NCBI RefSeq assembly: GCF_000577335.1
Contig: NZ_CBYL010000007.1
Coordinates: 47,060 to 111,059, forward strand
Source: Faecalispora jeddahensis
GTDB taxonomy: Bacteria; Bacillota; Clostridia; Oscillospirales; Acutalibacteraceae
Reading direction: 5' to 3'
Length of the DNA stretch: 64,000 nucleotides
The position numbers were made by a program, and so were the translations under genes. The first letter of the stretch is position 1, and each line of letters begins with the position of its first letter. Below, one piece after another: positions 25,632-34,153 of the stretch. Under the pieces are notes generated by a model. It was not told the DNA's origin. It worked only from the letters and a program-made list of their open reading frames with translations, and did no database searches.

Positions 25632-26183
25632 TCAGCCTAAATTCCGGCTCAGCTGCGGAATTTCATTGAGCGCATCCGTTACCCGCGCAAACGGAATCCC
25701 GCAGCGGATCGCCGCGAGCGCCGCCACAAGGGCCGGGCGGATTCCCTGCTCTTCGTCAAGCGCAACACGCCCCACGATTCCGCCGCTCTCCAGCTCAAAC
25801 ACGATCCCATATCCATTTTGACGGATATTCCGGGCGAAAACGTCCGCTTCGGGGCTGTGTACGGAATAGCTGACCCTCTGTGCTCCCGGCAGCACCGGGA
25901 GCGCCGTTTCATATTCTACCGCGTGATAGCGGAAAGGGCAAGAGATACTTTCCGTCATTCTTCCCGAATTTTCCAGAAGCATGTATTCCAGGCCCTCGGC
26001 TCGATTTGGCACGCAGCCGGGCGGCACCAGAAGGAAGTCCGCCTCCGGCAGCTCCGCCGGATCACACGCCACCCGGTAGCCGCAGCGTTCCAGCAGATAT
26101 TGCAGGAGTCTCGCCGCTTCCGGGTTTTCAATCGCCAACAGCCGGGCCGGATATCTCTTTTGCTCAGACTGCCACTGTTTCAT
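25632..26183 (-). CDS. Mur-ligase-like small protein in the murE/murF position
   Basis: A 183-residue protein between spoVD and mraY, where murE and murF normally stand. Full Mur ligases have about 450 residues and a GTxGKTT ATP loop. This one has no ATP loop. Its C-terminal part (EADVFARNIRQNGYGIVFEL, then GRVALDEEQGIRPALVAALAAIRCGIPFARVTDAL) resembles the end of a Mur-ligase central domain. The open frame, AGGAGG-like ribosome-binding site (GGAGGAAGCAT) and operon position suggest it is still made. It may be a decayed ligase or a non-catalytic relative. I do not recognise an established family. Confidence 0.6.
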   Translation of the reverse strand: MKQWQSEQKRYPARLLAIENPEAARLLQYLLERCGYRVACDPAELPEADFLLVPPGCVPNRAEGLEYMLLENSGRMTESISCPFRYHAVEYETALPVLPGAQRVSYSVHSPEADVFARNIRQNGYGIVFELESGGIVGRVALDEEQGIRPALVAALAAIRCGIPFARVTDALNEIPQLSRNLG

Positions 26184-26245
26184 ATGCTTCCTCCGCAAAG
26201 CGCCGTCTGTAAAAAACGCCGCCTTTCCAAAAAGCTCATTTTGTG

Positions 26246-26272
26246 TCTTTCCCCGCTTTACACGGGGAAAGA
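26246..26272 (-). repeat. REP-like palindrome, copy d
   Basis: TCTTTCCCCG-ctttaca-CGGGGAAAGA, perfect 10-bp arms followed by TACAGTTGTTT. It lies 63 bp 5' of the Mur-ligase-like gene and inside the dcw operon. Confidence 0.7.
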
Positions 26273-26307
26273 TACAGTTGTTTGAAAGTGTTCAGGCAAG
26301 ATTGGGA

Positions 26308-28566
26308 TTACTGCACCTGGTCAAATTCGACGAACCCGACGTTGACCACCGTACCGGGAGATACCTTTGTTCCCGCGGCGATGCTCTGGGAATGCGACTG
26401 CGCTTTCCCGCCTGTCAGTGCCGCGCCGGAAACCGTGATATTGATTCCCGCTTCGGCTGCGGCGCTGTTGGCCTGCGTCAGCGTCATGCCCATCAGGTTC
26501 GGCACCGTCACCTGACGGCTCTCGCTCTCAGCATCCGTCATCAGCACCACCGTACCATTCTGCGGAATACTCTTCCCGGATTCGGGTATCTGCTTAAGCA
26601 CGGTATCGCCGCTGCCGTACACCTTCTGCTTCAGGCTCAGCTTCTGCAGCGCCGCTTTGGCCACGTCGAGCTTCTTGCCGGTCACATCCGGTGTGGCTAC
26701 ATCGAGTTTTTCCATTTCCGCGTCGGTATATTTTCTCTCAACACCCAGATAGGGCAGAATTTCTTCCATCATTTTACCGAATACGGGGCCGGCTACCGCG
26801 CCGCCGTAGTAGCTGTCTCCAGCCGGCTCATCGAAGAACACCAGCAGTGCGATCTGCGGGTCGTCCGCCGGAGCAAAGCCGCAGTAAGAAGCGATGTATT
26901 CCATCTTTTTCTTGCCGCCCGCGATGTACTCCGCCACCTTTTCAGACGTACCTGTCTTACCGGCCACACGGTAGCCGGGCAGGTAACCGTTTTTCGCGGT
27001 ACCTGTGGTGGCGTTCATCTGCAGAATCTTGCTCATGCGGCGGGACACATCCTCCGAAATGACCTGACGCTTGACCTTGGTATCCACAGACTGGACGATG
27101 TTGCCGTCGCTGTCGAGCACCTGGCTGACCAGATGGGGCTGCACCAGATAACCGCCGTTTGCGACCGCGGCTGCCGCGGTGACCATCTGAATCGGAGTAA
27201 TACTGAAGTTCTGGCCGAACGATTCCGTCGCAAGCTCAACGGGGTTCAGCTGGCTGGCGGTATAATAAAGGCTCCCTGCCTCGCCGGGCAGATCGATCCC
27301 TGTTTTTTCGGTCAGGCCGAACGCCGCGAAGTATTTAAAGAAGCGCTCCGCGCCCAGCATTTCACCCACTTTGATAAATACCGGGTTGCAGGAGTTCATC
27401 AGGCCCTGCACAAAGGTTTCGCTGCCATGCCCGCCGGACTTCCAGCAATGGATGGTGGTGCCGGAAACAACCGCCGCGCCGTTGCAGAAGAACTGCGTGT
27501 TTTCGTTGACGACGCCCTCTTCCATGCCCGCGGAACCGACCACCATTTTAAAAACAGAGCCGGGGTAGTAAGTATCGCTGACCGCTTTGTTTCTCCACTG
27601 GGCCTGCTGGGCGACTACTTTTGCGTCGGATTTGGCCTTTTTGATTTTTTTACCCTCTTCGGTGGTGTCGTCGCCGTCCGGCATATTGGCTACACGCGCC
27701 GCCTCGGTGGGATCTGAAATAATCAGCGGGAAGTTGGGGTCAAAATCCCCCTTGACCGCAAGGCCGAGAATCGCGCCGGTTTTCACGTCCATTGCGATGG
27801 CCGTCGCGCGGTTCTTTACCTTGTTATTCACGACGCCTTCTTCCAGATATTTTTCGAGGAAATGCTGTACGATTTCATCGATGGTGAGCACCAGACTGTA
27901 ACCGTCCTGCGCCTCTACCTTCTGTTCATATTGGAAGGGCATATCGGTGCCGATGGCGTTCTTCGCGGTAACCAGCCGCCCGGCGGTGCCGGTAAGCTGC
28001 TTATCATAGTACGCCTCCAGGCCGGAAAGACCCTGGTTGTCAGTGCCGGTAAAACCCAGCAGAGTCGCAGCAAAGCTGCCGAACGGATAATATCGTTTAT
28101 AATCCTCAATCAGCCGGATGCCGTTGCCGATTTTTTTCTCTTCTTTAAATTTCAGGATTTCATCCTTTACTTCGGTTTCCACCTTACGCTTTAAGACATC
28201 ATAGTAGCTTTTTTTCTTTGTATGCTCCAGAATTTCGTTTTTGTCCATGCCGAGAATTTGGGACAGGCCCTCGGCAATCGTTTCCCGCTGCTCATCGGTT
28301 GTGAGATAGGCAGGTTCCAGCACAACGGTCCATACCGTTGCGCTCTGTGCCAGCGGGCGCATGTTGCGGTCGTAAATTGCCCCGCGCATAGCCGGAATAG
28401 TCGTATCCTTCATCTGCTGCTCCACCGCGCGCTCCTGAAGGCTCTCGCCCTCCACCAGCTGCAGCTTGACCAAACTGAATATAATTGCCCCGAACCCCAC
28501 TACCATAAATATGGCCAGCAGAAACAGCGTTCTGCGCCACATCCGGATGGTTGTTCCTTTTGCCAT
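26308..28566 (-). CDS. spoVD: Class B penicillin-binding protein with two PASTA domains (SpoVD/PBP2 type)
   Basis: A 752-residue septal transpeptidase anchored by one N-terminal helix. Seen: the class B start MRGAIYDRNMRPLAQS, and a dimerisation domain. The transpeptidase domain has active-site Ser337 in YYPGSVFKM, SCN (SxN motif) and KTGTSE. Two C-terminal PASTA domains begin VATPDVTGKKLDVAKAAL and VTVPNLMGMTLTQANSAA. The ATG at 28566 follows GGGGGAATG; the longer frame adds 27 residues over the intergenic region. The position after ftsL fits either vegetative PBP2B or sporulation SpoVD, and the name is tentative. Confidence 0.92.
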   Translation of the reverse strand: MAKGTTIRMWRRTLFLLAIFMVVGFGAIIFSLVKLQLVEGESLQERAVEQQMKDTTIPAMRGAIYDRNMRPLAQSATVWTVVLEPAYLTTDEQRETIAEGLSQILGMDKNEILEHTKKKSYYDVLKRKVETEVKDEILKFKEEKKIGNGIRLIEDYKRYYPFGSFAATLLGFTGTDNQGLSGLEAYYDKQLTGTAGRLVTAKNAIGTDMPFQYEQKVEAQDGYSLVLTIDEIVQHFLEKYLEEGVVNNKVKNRATAIAMDVKTGAILGLAVKGDFDPNFPLIISDPTEAARVANMPDGDDTTEEGKKIKKAKSDAKVVAQQAQWRNKAVSDTYYPGSVFKMVVGSAGMEEGVVNENTQFFCNGAAVVSGTTIHCWKSGGHGSETFVQGLMNSCNPVFIKVGEMLGAERFFKYFAAFGLTEKTGIDLPGEAGSLYYTASQLNPVELATESFGQNFSITPIQMVTAAAAVANGGYLVQPHLVSQVLDSDGNIVQSVDTKVKRQVISEDVSRRMSKILQMNATTGTAKNGYLPGYRVAGKTGTSEKVAEYIAGGKKKMEYIASYCGFAPADDPQIALLVFFDEPAGDSYYGGAVAGPVFGKMMEEILPYLGVERKYTDAEMEKLDVATPDVTGKKLDVAKAALQKLSLKQKVYGSGDTVLKQIPESGKSIPQNGTVVLMTDAESESRQVTVPNLMGMTLTQANSAAAEAGINITVSGAALTGGKAQSHSQSIAAGTKVSPGTVVNVGFVEFDQVQ

Positions 28567-28712
28567 AACACATTCCCCCGCACTTTCCGGCTTGCCAGCT
28601 TCTTCGATAAGGTTCTTACAAAAACGAGAGTTAAGATTATCTCTCAACTCTCGGCTTTCCGTCCCCGGCCCATACAGTACCGGTATTCATACTTATTTGT
28701 GAGCCGCCATAA

Positions 28713-29201
28713 TTATGACAGCAGGTTTTGAAGCGAATTCCACGCGGAAGTCCACCAGTTGCCCGCAGCGTTTGGATCGAGAACCTGACCCTTGTCGCCG
28801 GGCGACAGTTTGATGCACTCTACCTGAGCGTATGTAATCTTGCTCATTCCCAGTTGATCCTTGGCGTACACCTCAGCCGCCTGCAGGGTCATGCGGGAAT
28901 CGGATTTCACTTTCAGCTGCGTATGTAGGCTTTTCTGCTCTTCCATCTGCTTGGTAGCGGAGTTCAGCTGCTCCGTCAGCTCTGTCAGCTGAACCTGGCC
29001 GTACACCAGGGTACCCAGGATGGAAACCATCAAAGCCATAAAACAGAAGGTAGCCACCAGCCCTAAAGATTTTCGCTTCGGACGTCGATTTTCCTCGAGC
29101 TGCTGCGAAGGAAGCTCGATAACGTTGCTTGGCTTTCTGGGCAGCTCTTTCTGCTGCGGCTCAAACAAAGAAAAATCGTATGCCGTGTTCTGCTTGCTCA
29201 T
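28713..29201 (-). CDS. ftsL: Cell division protein FtsL-like
   Basis: A 162-residue bitopic protein with a cytoplasmic N-terminus, one helix (SLGLVATFCFMALMVSILGT), then a coiled coil (LTELTEQLNSATKQMEEQK) that pairs with FtsB/DivIC in the divisome. FtsL proteins are poorly conserved, so identification rests on this topology and on the position between rsmH and the class B PBP. The segment AAEVYAKDQLGMSKITYAQVE matches the usual FtsL end. The ribosome-binding site AGGAG is about 12 nt away, a little long. Confidence 0.85.
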   Translation of the reverse strand: MSKQNTAYDFSLFEPQQKELPRKPSNVIELPSQQLEENRRPKRKSLGLVATFCFMALMVSILGTLVYGQVQLTELTEQLNSATKQMEEQKSLHTQLKVKSDSRMTLQAAEVYAKDQLGMSKITYAQVECIKLSPGDKGQVLDPNAAGNWWTSAWNSLQNLLS

Positions 29202-29250
29202 TGACCGGTGCCACTCCTTCCTGATTGCCGTGATTCTTTTTCATTATAAT

Positions 29251-30183
29251 TTAATCTAATTTCGTGCACACCCTCAGCCTGGAGCTGCGGCTGCGCGGAT
29301 TTTCTTTCAGTTCTTCCTCCGACGGGGAAAGCCCTCTTTTATAGAGAAGCTCTGCCTTCGGCGTTCGGCCGCAGACACATACCGGAAAATCCGGCGGGCA
29401 GATGCAGCCCTGGCACCACTCGGCCATTCTTTTTTTCACGATCCGGTCTTCCAGCGAATGGAAGGTGATCACCGCAAGACGGCCGCCGGGCTTTAAAAGC
29501 GAGAACGCGGCATTGAGCCCCTCCGAAAGGCGGTCAAGCTCGCCGTTGACCTGAATCCGCAGCGCCTGAAAGGTTTTGCGGGCCGGGTGCCCCGGTTCCC
29601 TGCGGACAGCGGCCGGAACCGACTGCCGGACAACCTCTGCAAGCTGCAGCGTCGTGGTAATTGGGTTTTCTTCTCTGGCGGCTACAATGCCCTTGGCAAT
29701 GCGGACCGCGCTTTTTTCTTCGCCGTACTGGCTCAGGATTCTGGCCAGCTCCTGCCATGTCAGCGTGTTCACCAGATCGGCTGCGCTTGTCCCCTGCTGG
29801 CTCATGCGCATATCGAGCGGCGCGTCCTGATGATAGGAAAAGCCGCGCTCCGCCGTATCGAGCTGATGGGAGGATACGCCGATGTCCATCAGCACCCCGT
29901 CGACCCCGGTAATCCCGCACTCTTCGGCCAGAAAATCCATCTGAGAAAAGTTGCCCCGCCGCACCAGCACATTGGGGTAATCCTTCAGACGTTTTTTTAC
30001 GGCCTCGATCGCGTCCGGGTCCTGATCAATTGCCAAAAGTGTTCCCGCAGCGCCAAGGCGCTTTGCGATTGCTTCGGAATGACCGCCGCCGCCCGCGGTG
30101 CCGTCGATATAGATTCCATCCGGCTTGATGTTCAGGGAATCGATCGTCTCCTGAAACAGCACCGGGATGTGTTCAAAGCTCAC
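29251..30183 (-). CDS. rsmH: 16S rRNA (cytosine1402-N4)-methyltransferase
   Basis: Methylates C1402 of 16S rRNA in the P site, with SAM as donor. Seen: 310 residues, HIPVLFQETIDSLNIKPDGIYIDGTAGGGGHSEAI carries the SAM-binding glycines, GVLMDIGVSSHQLDTAERGFSY follows, with RIQVNGELDRL and LAVITFHSLEDRIVK toward the C-terminus. GTG start at 30183. It is the second gene of the dcw cluster, 77 bp after mraZ, as in most bacteria. Confidence 0.97.
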   Translation of the reverse strand: MSFEHIPVLFQETIDSLNIKPDGIYIDGTAGGGGHSEAIAKRLGAAGTLLAIDQDPDAIEAVKKRLKDYPNVLVRRGNFSQMDFLAEECGITGVDGVLMDIGVSSHQLDTAERGFSYHQDAPLDMRMSQQGTSAADLVNTLTWQELARILSQYGEEKSAVRIAKGIVAAREENPITTTLQLAEVVRQSVPAAVRREPGHPARKTFQALRIQVNGELDRLSEGLNAAFSLLKPGGRLAVITFHSLEDRIVKKRMAEWCQGCICPPDFPVCVCGRTPKAELLYKRGLSPSEEELKENPRSRSSRLRVCTKLD

Positions 30184-30260
30184 AGACCGTCACCCACCTT
30201 TATCACGAAAATCGGAACGTTCTCCTCTTAGAGCGGCAGATATCTCCCGCTTTGAGGTTC

Positions 30261-30680
30261 TTATAATTCCAGGATATCCATCGCTTCCGCAATGCTCTCC
30301 TCCGTCAGGCCGGAATTGAATTCTGCCCAGCGGGCCGCGTCCCAAATTTCCGCACGGCTTGAAGCGCCGATCACTGCTACATCCTTCTGAATCTGAGCGT
30401 AATCCCGCAGCTGCTGCGGAATCAGCACTCGACCCTGCTTGTCCGGCTCAACCTCAGCCGCGCCGGAAAAGAAAAAGCGCTGAAGCCCTCTGGCTTTGGA
30501 AATCGGCATCTGCCGGATTTTCTCCTGCAGACGTTCCCATTCCACGCCCGAAAGCACAAAAAGGCATCCATCCAGGCCCTTGGTGATATAAAACCGTTCT
30601 CCCAAATCCTCACGGAATTTGGCGGGAACGATCACTCGGCCCTTCGGATCGATATTATGTTGGTATTCTCCAATCAACAT
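30261..30680 (-). CDS. mraZ: Transcriptional regulator MraZ
   Basis: A DNA-binding AbrB-fold protein that controls the dcw cluster, including its own gene. Seen: 139 residues in two similar halves, each with the DNA-contact motif. DPKGRVIVPAKFRE is in the first half and DKQGRVLIPQQLRDYA in the second. The start MLIGEYQHNID is the family N-terminus; the ribosome-binding site before this ATG (30680) is weak. Four hexamers at 10-bp intervals just upstream are its expected binding site. Confidence 0.95.
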   Translation of the reverse strand: MLIGEYQHNIDPKGRVIVPAKFREDLGERFYITKGLDGCLFVLSGVEWERLQEKIRQMPISKARGLQRFFFSGAAEVEPDKQGRVLIPQQLRDYAQIQKDVAVIGASSRAEIWDAARWAEFNSGLTEESIAEAMDILEL

Positions 30681-30706
30681 AACAGCCTGTCCGGGGAGCA
30701 GCGGCA

Positions 30707-30781
30707 AACCACTTTGCTCTACTTCCCTCCACCTTTCACCACTTTTGTTTAAATTATACTGGATCGAAGCGGAAAAAGCAA
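30707..30781 (-). promoter_or_regulatory. dcw promoter and MraZ operator
   Basis: On the minus strand: TTGCTT (30776-30781), a 17-bp spacer, TATAAT (30753-30758). The hexamers GTGGTG, GTGGAG, GTAGAG and GTGGTT follow, starting exactly 10 bp apart (30742 down to 30707). Direct GTGGNG repeats with 4-bp gaps are the known MraZ target. They cover the first transcribed bases. Confidence 0.85.
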
Positions 30782-30920
30782 TCTTTTTTTTCGGCCTCTT
30801 GACAAAAGAAATCAAGCAATTTCGGGCAAAATCCAGTAATTCCTCAGTTAAATGGCAAAAAATTCCTTTTATTATTTCAATAATTTACCAATAATAAAAT
30901 TATGAATTATTACTAAAAAA

Positions 30921-30959
30921 ACACACAGAAGCCTGATCGTTGGCTTCTGTGTGTTTTTT
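30921..30959 (-). terminator. Terminator of the spoIIA operon
   Basis: ACACACAGAAGCC-tgatcgtt-GGCTTCTGTGTGT, a 13-bp stem with T-runs on both sides. It follows the sigF stop by about 15 bp. Confidence 0.9.
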
Positions 30960-30967
30960 CACTTTGA

Positions 30968-31624
30968 TTATTCTAAAAGCTTCTCCCGCAGGCCCCGCAG
31001 AATCACTTTTTCTCTGCGGGAAACCTGCACCTGTGTCATCCCCAGGGCCTGTGCTGTTTGCGCCTGCGTCTGACTTTTAAAGTACCGGTATACAATAATA
31101 CTGCGGTCTCTCGGCTCCAGCTCACCGACCACCTGCTGCAAAGACAGCAGCTCCGAAATCCGCTCATCGGGCGCCTCCACCGGCACATCGATCTGCCCGC
31201 CGCCCTCATCCTCCGCCGCGGTGAGCGAAAGAGGCTGCTGACCGGCATTCACCGCCTGCGCCGCTTCGGTGATTTCGACCCCGAGCTCCGCCGCAAGCTC
31301 CCCGATGGTGGGGGTCCTGCCGTGTATCCTGTTAAACTCTGCCGTGGCCCTCGTCGCTTTCAGCGAAAGCTCCTTGAGCGAGCGCCCCACCTTGATGCTG
31401 CCGCCGTCCCGGAACAGACGGCGCATTTCACCGAGGATGACCGGCACCGCGTAGGTGGAAAAACGCAGCCCGCGCTCCTCCTCAAAATGATCGACCGCCT
31501 TGACCAGCCCCATACATCCCGCCTGGAACAGATCTTCATACTCCACGCCGCGCGCCTTAAAGCGTTTGGCACACGCGTGCACCAGACCGATGTTCTCACT
31601 GATCATGCGGTCCCGGTCAATCAT
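30968..31624 (-). CDS. sigF: RNA polymerase sporulation sigma factor SigF
   Basis: The forespore-specific sigma factor, held inactive by SpoIIAB until septation. Seen: 218 residues, region 2 YEDLFQAGCMGLVKAVDHFEEERGLRFSTYAVPVILGEMRR, region 3 RTPTIGELAAELGVEITEA, and the region 4 helix-turn-helix TQAQTAQALGMTQVQVSRREK. Its start overlaps the end of spoIIAB by 8 bp, implying coupled translation. The intact operon argues the organism can sporulate. Confidence 0.96.
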   Translation of the reverse strand: MIDRDRMISENIGLVHACAKRFKARGVEYEDLFQAGCMGLVKAVDHFEEERGLRFSTYAVPVILGEMRRLFRDGGSIKVGRSLKELSLKATRATAEFNRIHGRTPTIGELAAELGVEITEAAQAVNAGQQPLSLTAAEDEGGGQIDVPVEAPDERISELLSLQQVVGELEPRDRSIIVYRYFKSQTQAQTAQALGMTQVQVSRREKVILRGLREKLLE

Positions 31625-32060
31625 TGGAAGCCCGCCTGCGGGCCAGCTTCTTCTTGAGCGTGACGGTGGTGCCCTTCTGCACGCGGGACGTCACAAGGAC
31701 GTCATCCATAAAGCTTTCCATCACCGCAAAGCCCAGTCCGGCACGCTCTTCCCCGCCGGTGGTAAACAGCGGCTCTCTGGCCTTCTGTACATCCTCGATA
31801 CCGCAGCCCTTGTCGCGAATGCGGATTTGCACCCCGCCGTCCTCATACAGCCTGGCGGTTATGTAAATCATGCCCAGCGTATCGCGGTACGCATGGACAA
31901 TGCAGTTTGTCACCGCCTCCGACACGGCCGTTTTAATATCGGAAATCTCGTCGATGGTCGGGTCCATCTGCGCTACAAACGCCGACACGACCGCCCGCGC
32001 AAAGCTCTCGTTTGCGGAACAGCTGAGAAAAGACACGTTCATTTCATTCATCGGTTTCAC
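31617..32060 (-). CDS. spoIIAB: Anti-sigma F factor SpoIIAB
   Basis: A serine kinase and anti-sigma factor that binds SigF and phosphorylates SpoIIAA. Seen: 147 residues with GHKL motifs, N-box EISDIKTAVSEAVTNCIVHAY, G1 DKGCGIED, and G2 in GLGFAVMESFMD. I take the GTG at 32060 because AAGGAG lies 9 nt upstream inside the spoIIAA end; ATG at 32051 is the alternative and matches family starts. Overlaps spoIIAA by 17 bp. Confidence 0.94.
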   Translation of the reverse strand: MKPMNEMNVSFLSCSANESFARAVVSAFVAQMDPTIDEISDIKTAVSEAVTNCIVHAYRDTLGMIYITARLYEDGGVQIRIRDKGCGIEDVQKAREPLFTTGGEERAGLGFAVMESFMDDVLVTSRVQKGTTVTLKKKLARRRASND

Positions 32061-32382
32061 GGTATACCACTCCTTTTTCAAATTTCACCAGCTTGTCCAG
32101 CCCTGCCATGGAAACCACTTTTTCCACCTTCGGCGGCAGATTCGCAATGGTGACGGACCCCCCCAGCACCTGCATCAGCCGATAACGGCCCATGATCAGC
32201 CCCACGCCCGAGCTGTCCATAAACTGCACCCTGGAAAAATCCAGAATCAGCTCTTTGGGCTTCGTTTTACCGGCCGTTTCGTCAATGGCCTCACGAATCC
32301 CCCGGGCGTTATGATGGTCGATTTCGCCGCTGAGCAGAGCTGTCAGCGTGCCTTCCTTTAAAATCAGCCTGACATCATTCAT
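32044..32382 (-). CDS. spoIIAA: Anti-sigma F factor antagonist SpoIIAA
   Basis: A STAS-domain protein that, when unphosphorylated, frees SigF from SpoIIAB. Seen: 112 residues, the phosphorylatable serine in FMDSSGVGLIMGRY, and LSGEIDHHNARGIREAID near the N-terminus. GGGAGG lies 7 nt before the ATG. It is the first gene of the three-gene operon, with a SigH-like promoter about 85 bp upstream. Confidence 0.95.
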   Translation of the reverse strand: MNDVRLILKEGTLTALLSGEIDHHNARGIREAIDETAGKTKPKELILDFSRVQFMDSSGVGLIMGRYRLMQVLGGSVTIANLPPKVEKVVSMAGLDKLVKFEKGVVYRETDE

Positions 32383-32465
32383 TGTTCTTCCTCCCGGATT
32401 TTACCCGCATCTGTTTTCTTCCTTTATTTTTTCCAGAAATTTCCGATTATACATGCCTTTGCAAA

Positions 32466-32494
32466 GAATTCGACAAAATCGGAGCAAATTCCGA
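32466..32494 (-). promoter_or_regulatory. Possible SigH-type promoter of the spoIIA operon
   Basis: On the minus strand TCGGAATTT (32486-32494), an 11-bp gap, then GTCGAATTC (32466-32474). This fits the SigH pattern (AGGAWWW...RnnGAATWW) with one or two mismatches. In Bacillus the operon is SigH-controlled. A TATAAT lies closer to the gene but lacks a well-placed -35. Confidence 0.4.
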
Positions 32495-32548
32495 AAAATC
32501 CGTCGGGAAACAGCCTGTCCCATTCCCGGAAAAACGCTGCGGGAAATA

Positions 32549-32582
32549 AAAAAACCTCTACCCATTAGGATAGAGGTTTTCT
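32549..32582 (-). terminator. Terminator of folC
   Basis: AAAACCTCTA-cccattagga-TAGAGGTTTT stem followed on the minus strand by a further T-run (TTTTTTTA). Confidence 0.88.
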
Positions 32583-32600
32583 GGTAAAATTTTACTCGAA

Positions 32601-33902
32601 TTATGCGGATGGAGCCATTCCTTTTAAAATTTCGATGGCAATCGGGCGAATTTCGGCCGCAAGGTACAGTGAGCCGCACACGATGATCGCGCCGTCGCTC
32701 CCCGCGTGGGCAAGGGCCAGCTCTACCGCCTGCCGGGGCGACTGCGCCGCCTTGGCCGAAACTCCCATTTCCCGCCAGAGAGCAGCAAAATCCTCTGCCT
32801 GCATGGCGCGGGGATTATCGGGAGTGAGGGTGTAAACCTGATCGAGCAGGCCGTTCAGATAGCCGATCGAGGCATGACTGTCCTTATCGGCGAGCATGCC
32901 CATAATGGCCGTGATCCTCTTGCCGGAAAGATACTGCCGCAGCGCCACCGCCAGCGCCTGTACCCCGTTCGGGTTATGCGCGCCATCCAGCAGGAAGATC
33001 GGATTTTTGGAGAGCAGCTCCAGACGCGCCGGGAAGGATACCTGCGCAAAGCCCTCGGCTACCGCCTGCAAAGGAAGCTTGAAGCCCTTTCTGCGCAGAA
33101 CGTCCAGCGCCGCCAGAACGGTGGCGGCGTTGAGCACCTGATGCTCGCCGATCAGCGGCATGTGCATCGGGGCGCCGCGATAGACAAAGCGGGTGCCGAG
33201 CAGATCGCTTTCCACCTGCTCCATCTCTTCCGGCTCCGCAATGCAGAAGCTGTTGTTCCGCTGCTGCGCCGCCTCGCGCATCACCTGCATGGCGCCGTAG
33301 TCCTGCCGCGAGAACACAACGGTATCGCCGCCCTCTTTGATGATGCCGGCCTTTTCAAACGCGATTTTCTCCACCGTATCGCCGAGAATTCCGGTGTGAT
33401 CGAGCGAGATGGACATGATGACCGATACAAGCGGGGTTTTGATGATATTGGTCGCGTCGAAGCGGCCGCCGAGGCCGACCTCCAACACCACCACATCGCA
33501 TTTGCTGCGGGCGAACCACTCCATTGCCAGAGCGGTGATGAACTCAAATTCCGTGAGGGCGTCGCCGTCCTGCTCCATCTCCTGAATGAGCGGCAGCAGC
33601 TCCTCGGTCAGCGCGGCCAGCTCCTCTTTCGGGATCATCTGCCCGCAGATCTGCATGCGCTCGCGGAATTCCAGAATATAGGGGGAAATATACAGGCCCG
33701 TTTTGTAGCCCGCCGCAGTCAGCACGGAAGAGAGCAACGCGCAGGTGGAGCCCTTGCCGTTGGTGCCGGCCACATGTACAAACTTCAGCCGGTCCTGCGG
33801 ATTGCCCATTTTGTCGAGCAGCTTTATAATGCGTTCGAGACCCGGCTTAATGCCAAACTTTGCCTGAGAAGAGATTTGTTCCAGCGCTTCTTGATATGTC
33901 AT
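32601..33902 (-). CDS. folC: Bifunctional folylpolyglutamate/dihydrofolate synthase
   Basis: Adds glutamate to dihydropteroate and folates, an ATP-dependent Mur-ligase-family reaction. Seen: 433 residues, ATP loop HVAGTNGKGSTCALL (GTNGKGS at 46-52), LEVGLGGRFDATNI, SISLDHTGILGDTVEKIAFEKAGI and the C-terminal DGAHNPNGVQAL. This is a complete Mur-family ligase, unlike the short protein in the dcw cluster. The ATG at 33902 has a GGGG stretch 8 nt upstream. It follows valS by 250 bp, with a terminator in between. Confidence 0.95.
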   Translation of the reverse strand: MTYQEALEQISSQAKFGIKPGLERIIKLLDKMGNPQDRLKFVHVAGTNGKGSTCALLSSVLTAAGYKTGLYISPYILEFRERMQICGQMIPKEELAALTEELLPLIQEMEQDGDALTEFEFITALAMEWFARSKCDVVVLEVGLGGRFDATNIIKTPLVSVIMSISLDHTGILGDTVEKIAFEKAGIIKEGGDTVVFSRQDYGAMQVMREAAQQRNNSFCIAEPEEMEQVESDLLGTRFVYRGAPMHMPLIGEHQVLNAATVLAALDVLRRKGFKLPLQAVAEGFAQVSFPARLELLSKNPIFLLDGAHNPNGVQALAVALRQYLSGKRITAIMGMLADKDSHASIGYLNGLLDQVYTLTPDNPRAMQAEDFAALWREMGVSAKAAQSPRQAVELALAHAGSDGAIIVCGSLYLAAEIRPIAIEILKGMAPSA

Positions 33903-34095
33903 GATCGCATCCCCTTTTCCGGCCATCCGTTTTGGGGCCTTGCCAGATCAATAAAGAACAACGGGTTTTCGAGATAAAACTGTGCCGAACAAAGAAGCAG
34001 CGCAGGAATACATTCCGCATTCCGAGCATTTTGATGCCGGGCAGTGCAATTTCAGCCGAAACAGAGAAGTCTCTTCATTTTTCAAACGAGGCCTG

Positions 34096-34131
34096 AATAA
34101 AAATCGTCAGCCGCCAAAAATGGCGGCGACG
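34096..34131 (-). terminator. Terminator of valS
   Basis: CGTCAGCCGCC-aaaaat-GGCGGCGACG stem (34105-34131), followed on the minus strand by ATTTTTATT. Confidence 0.8.
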
Positions 34132-34153
34132 CTCGGATGAACCGGGTTACTTA

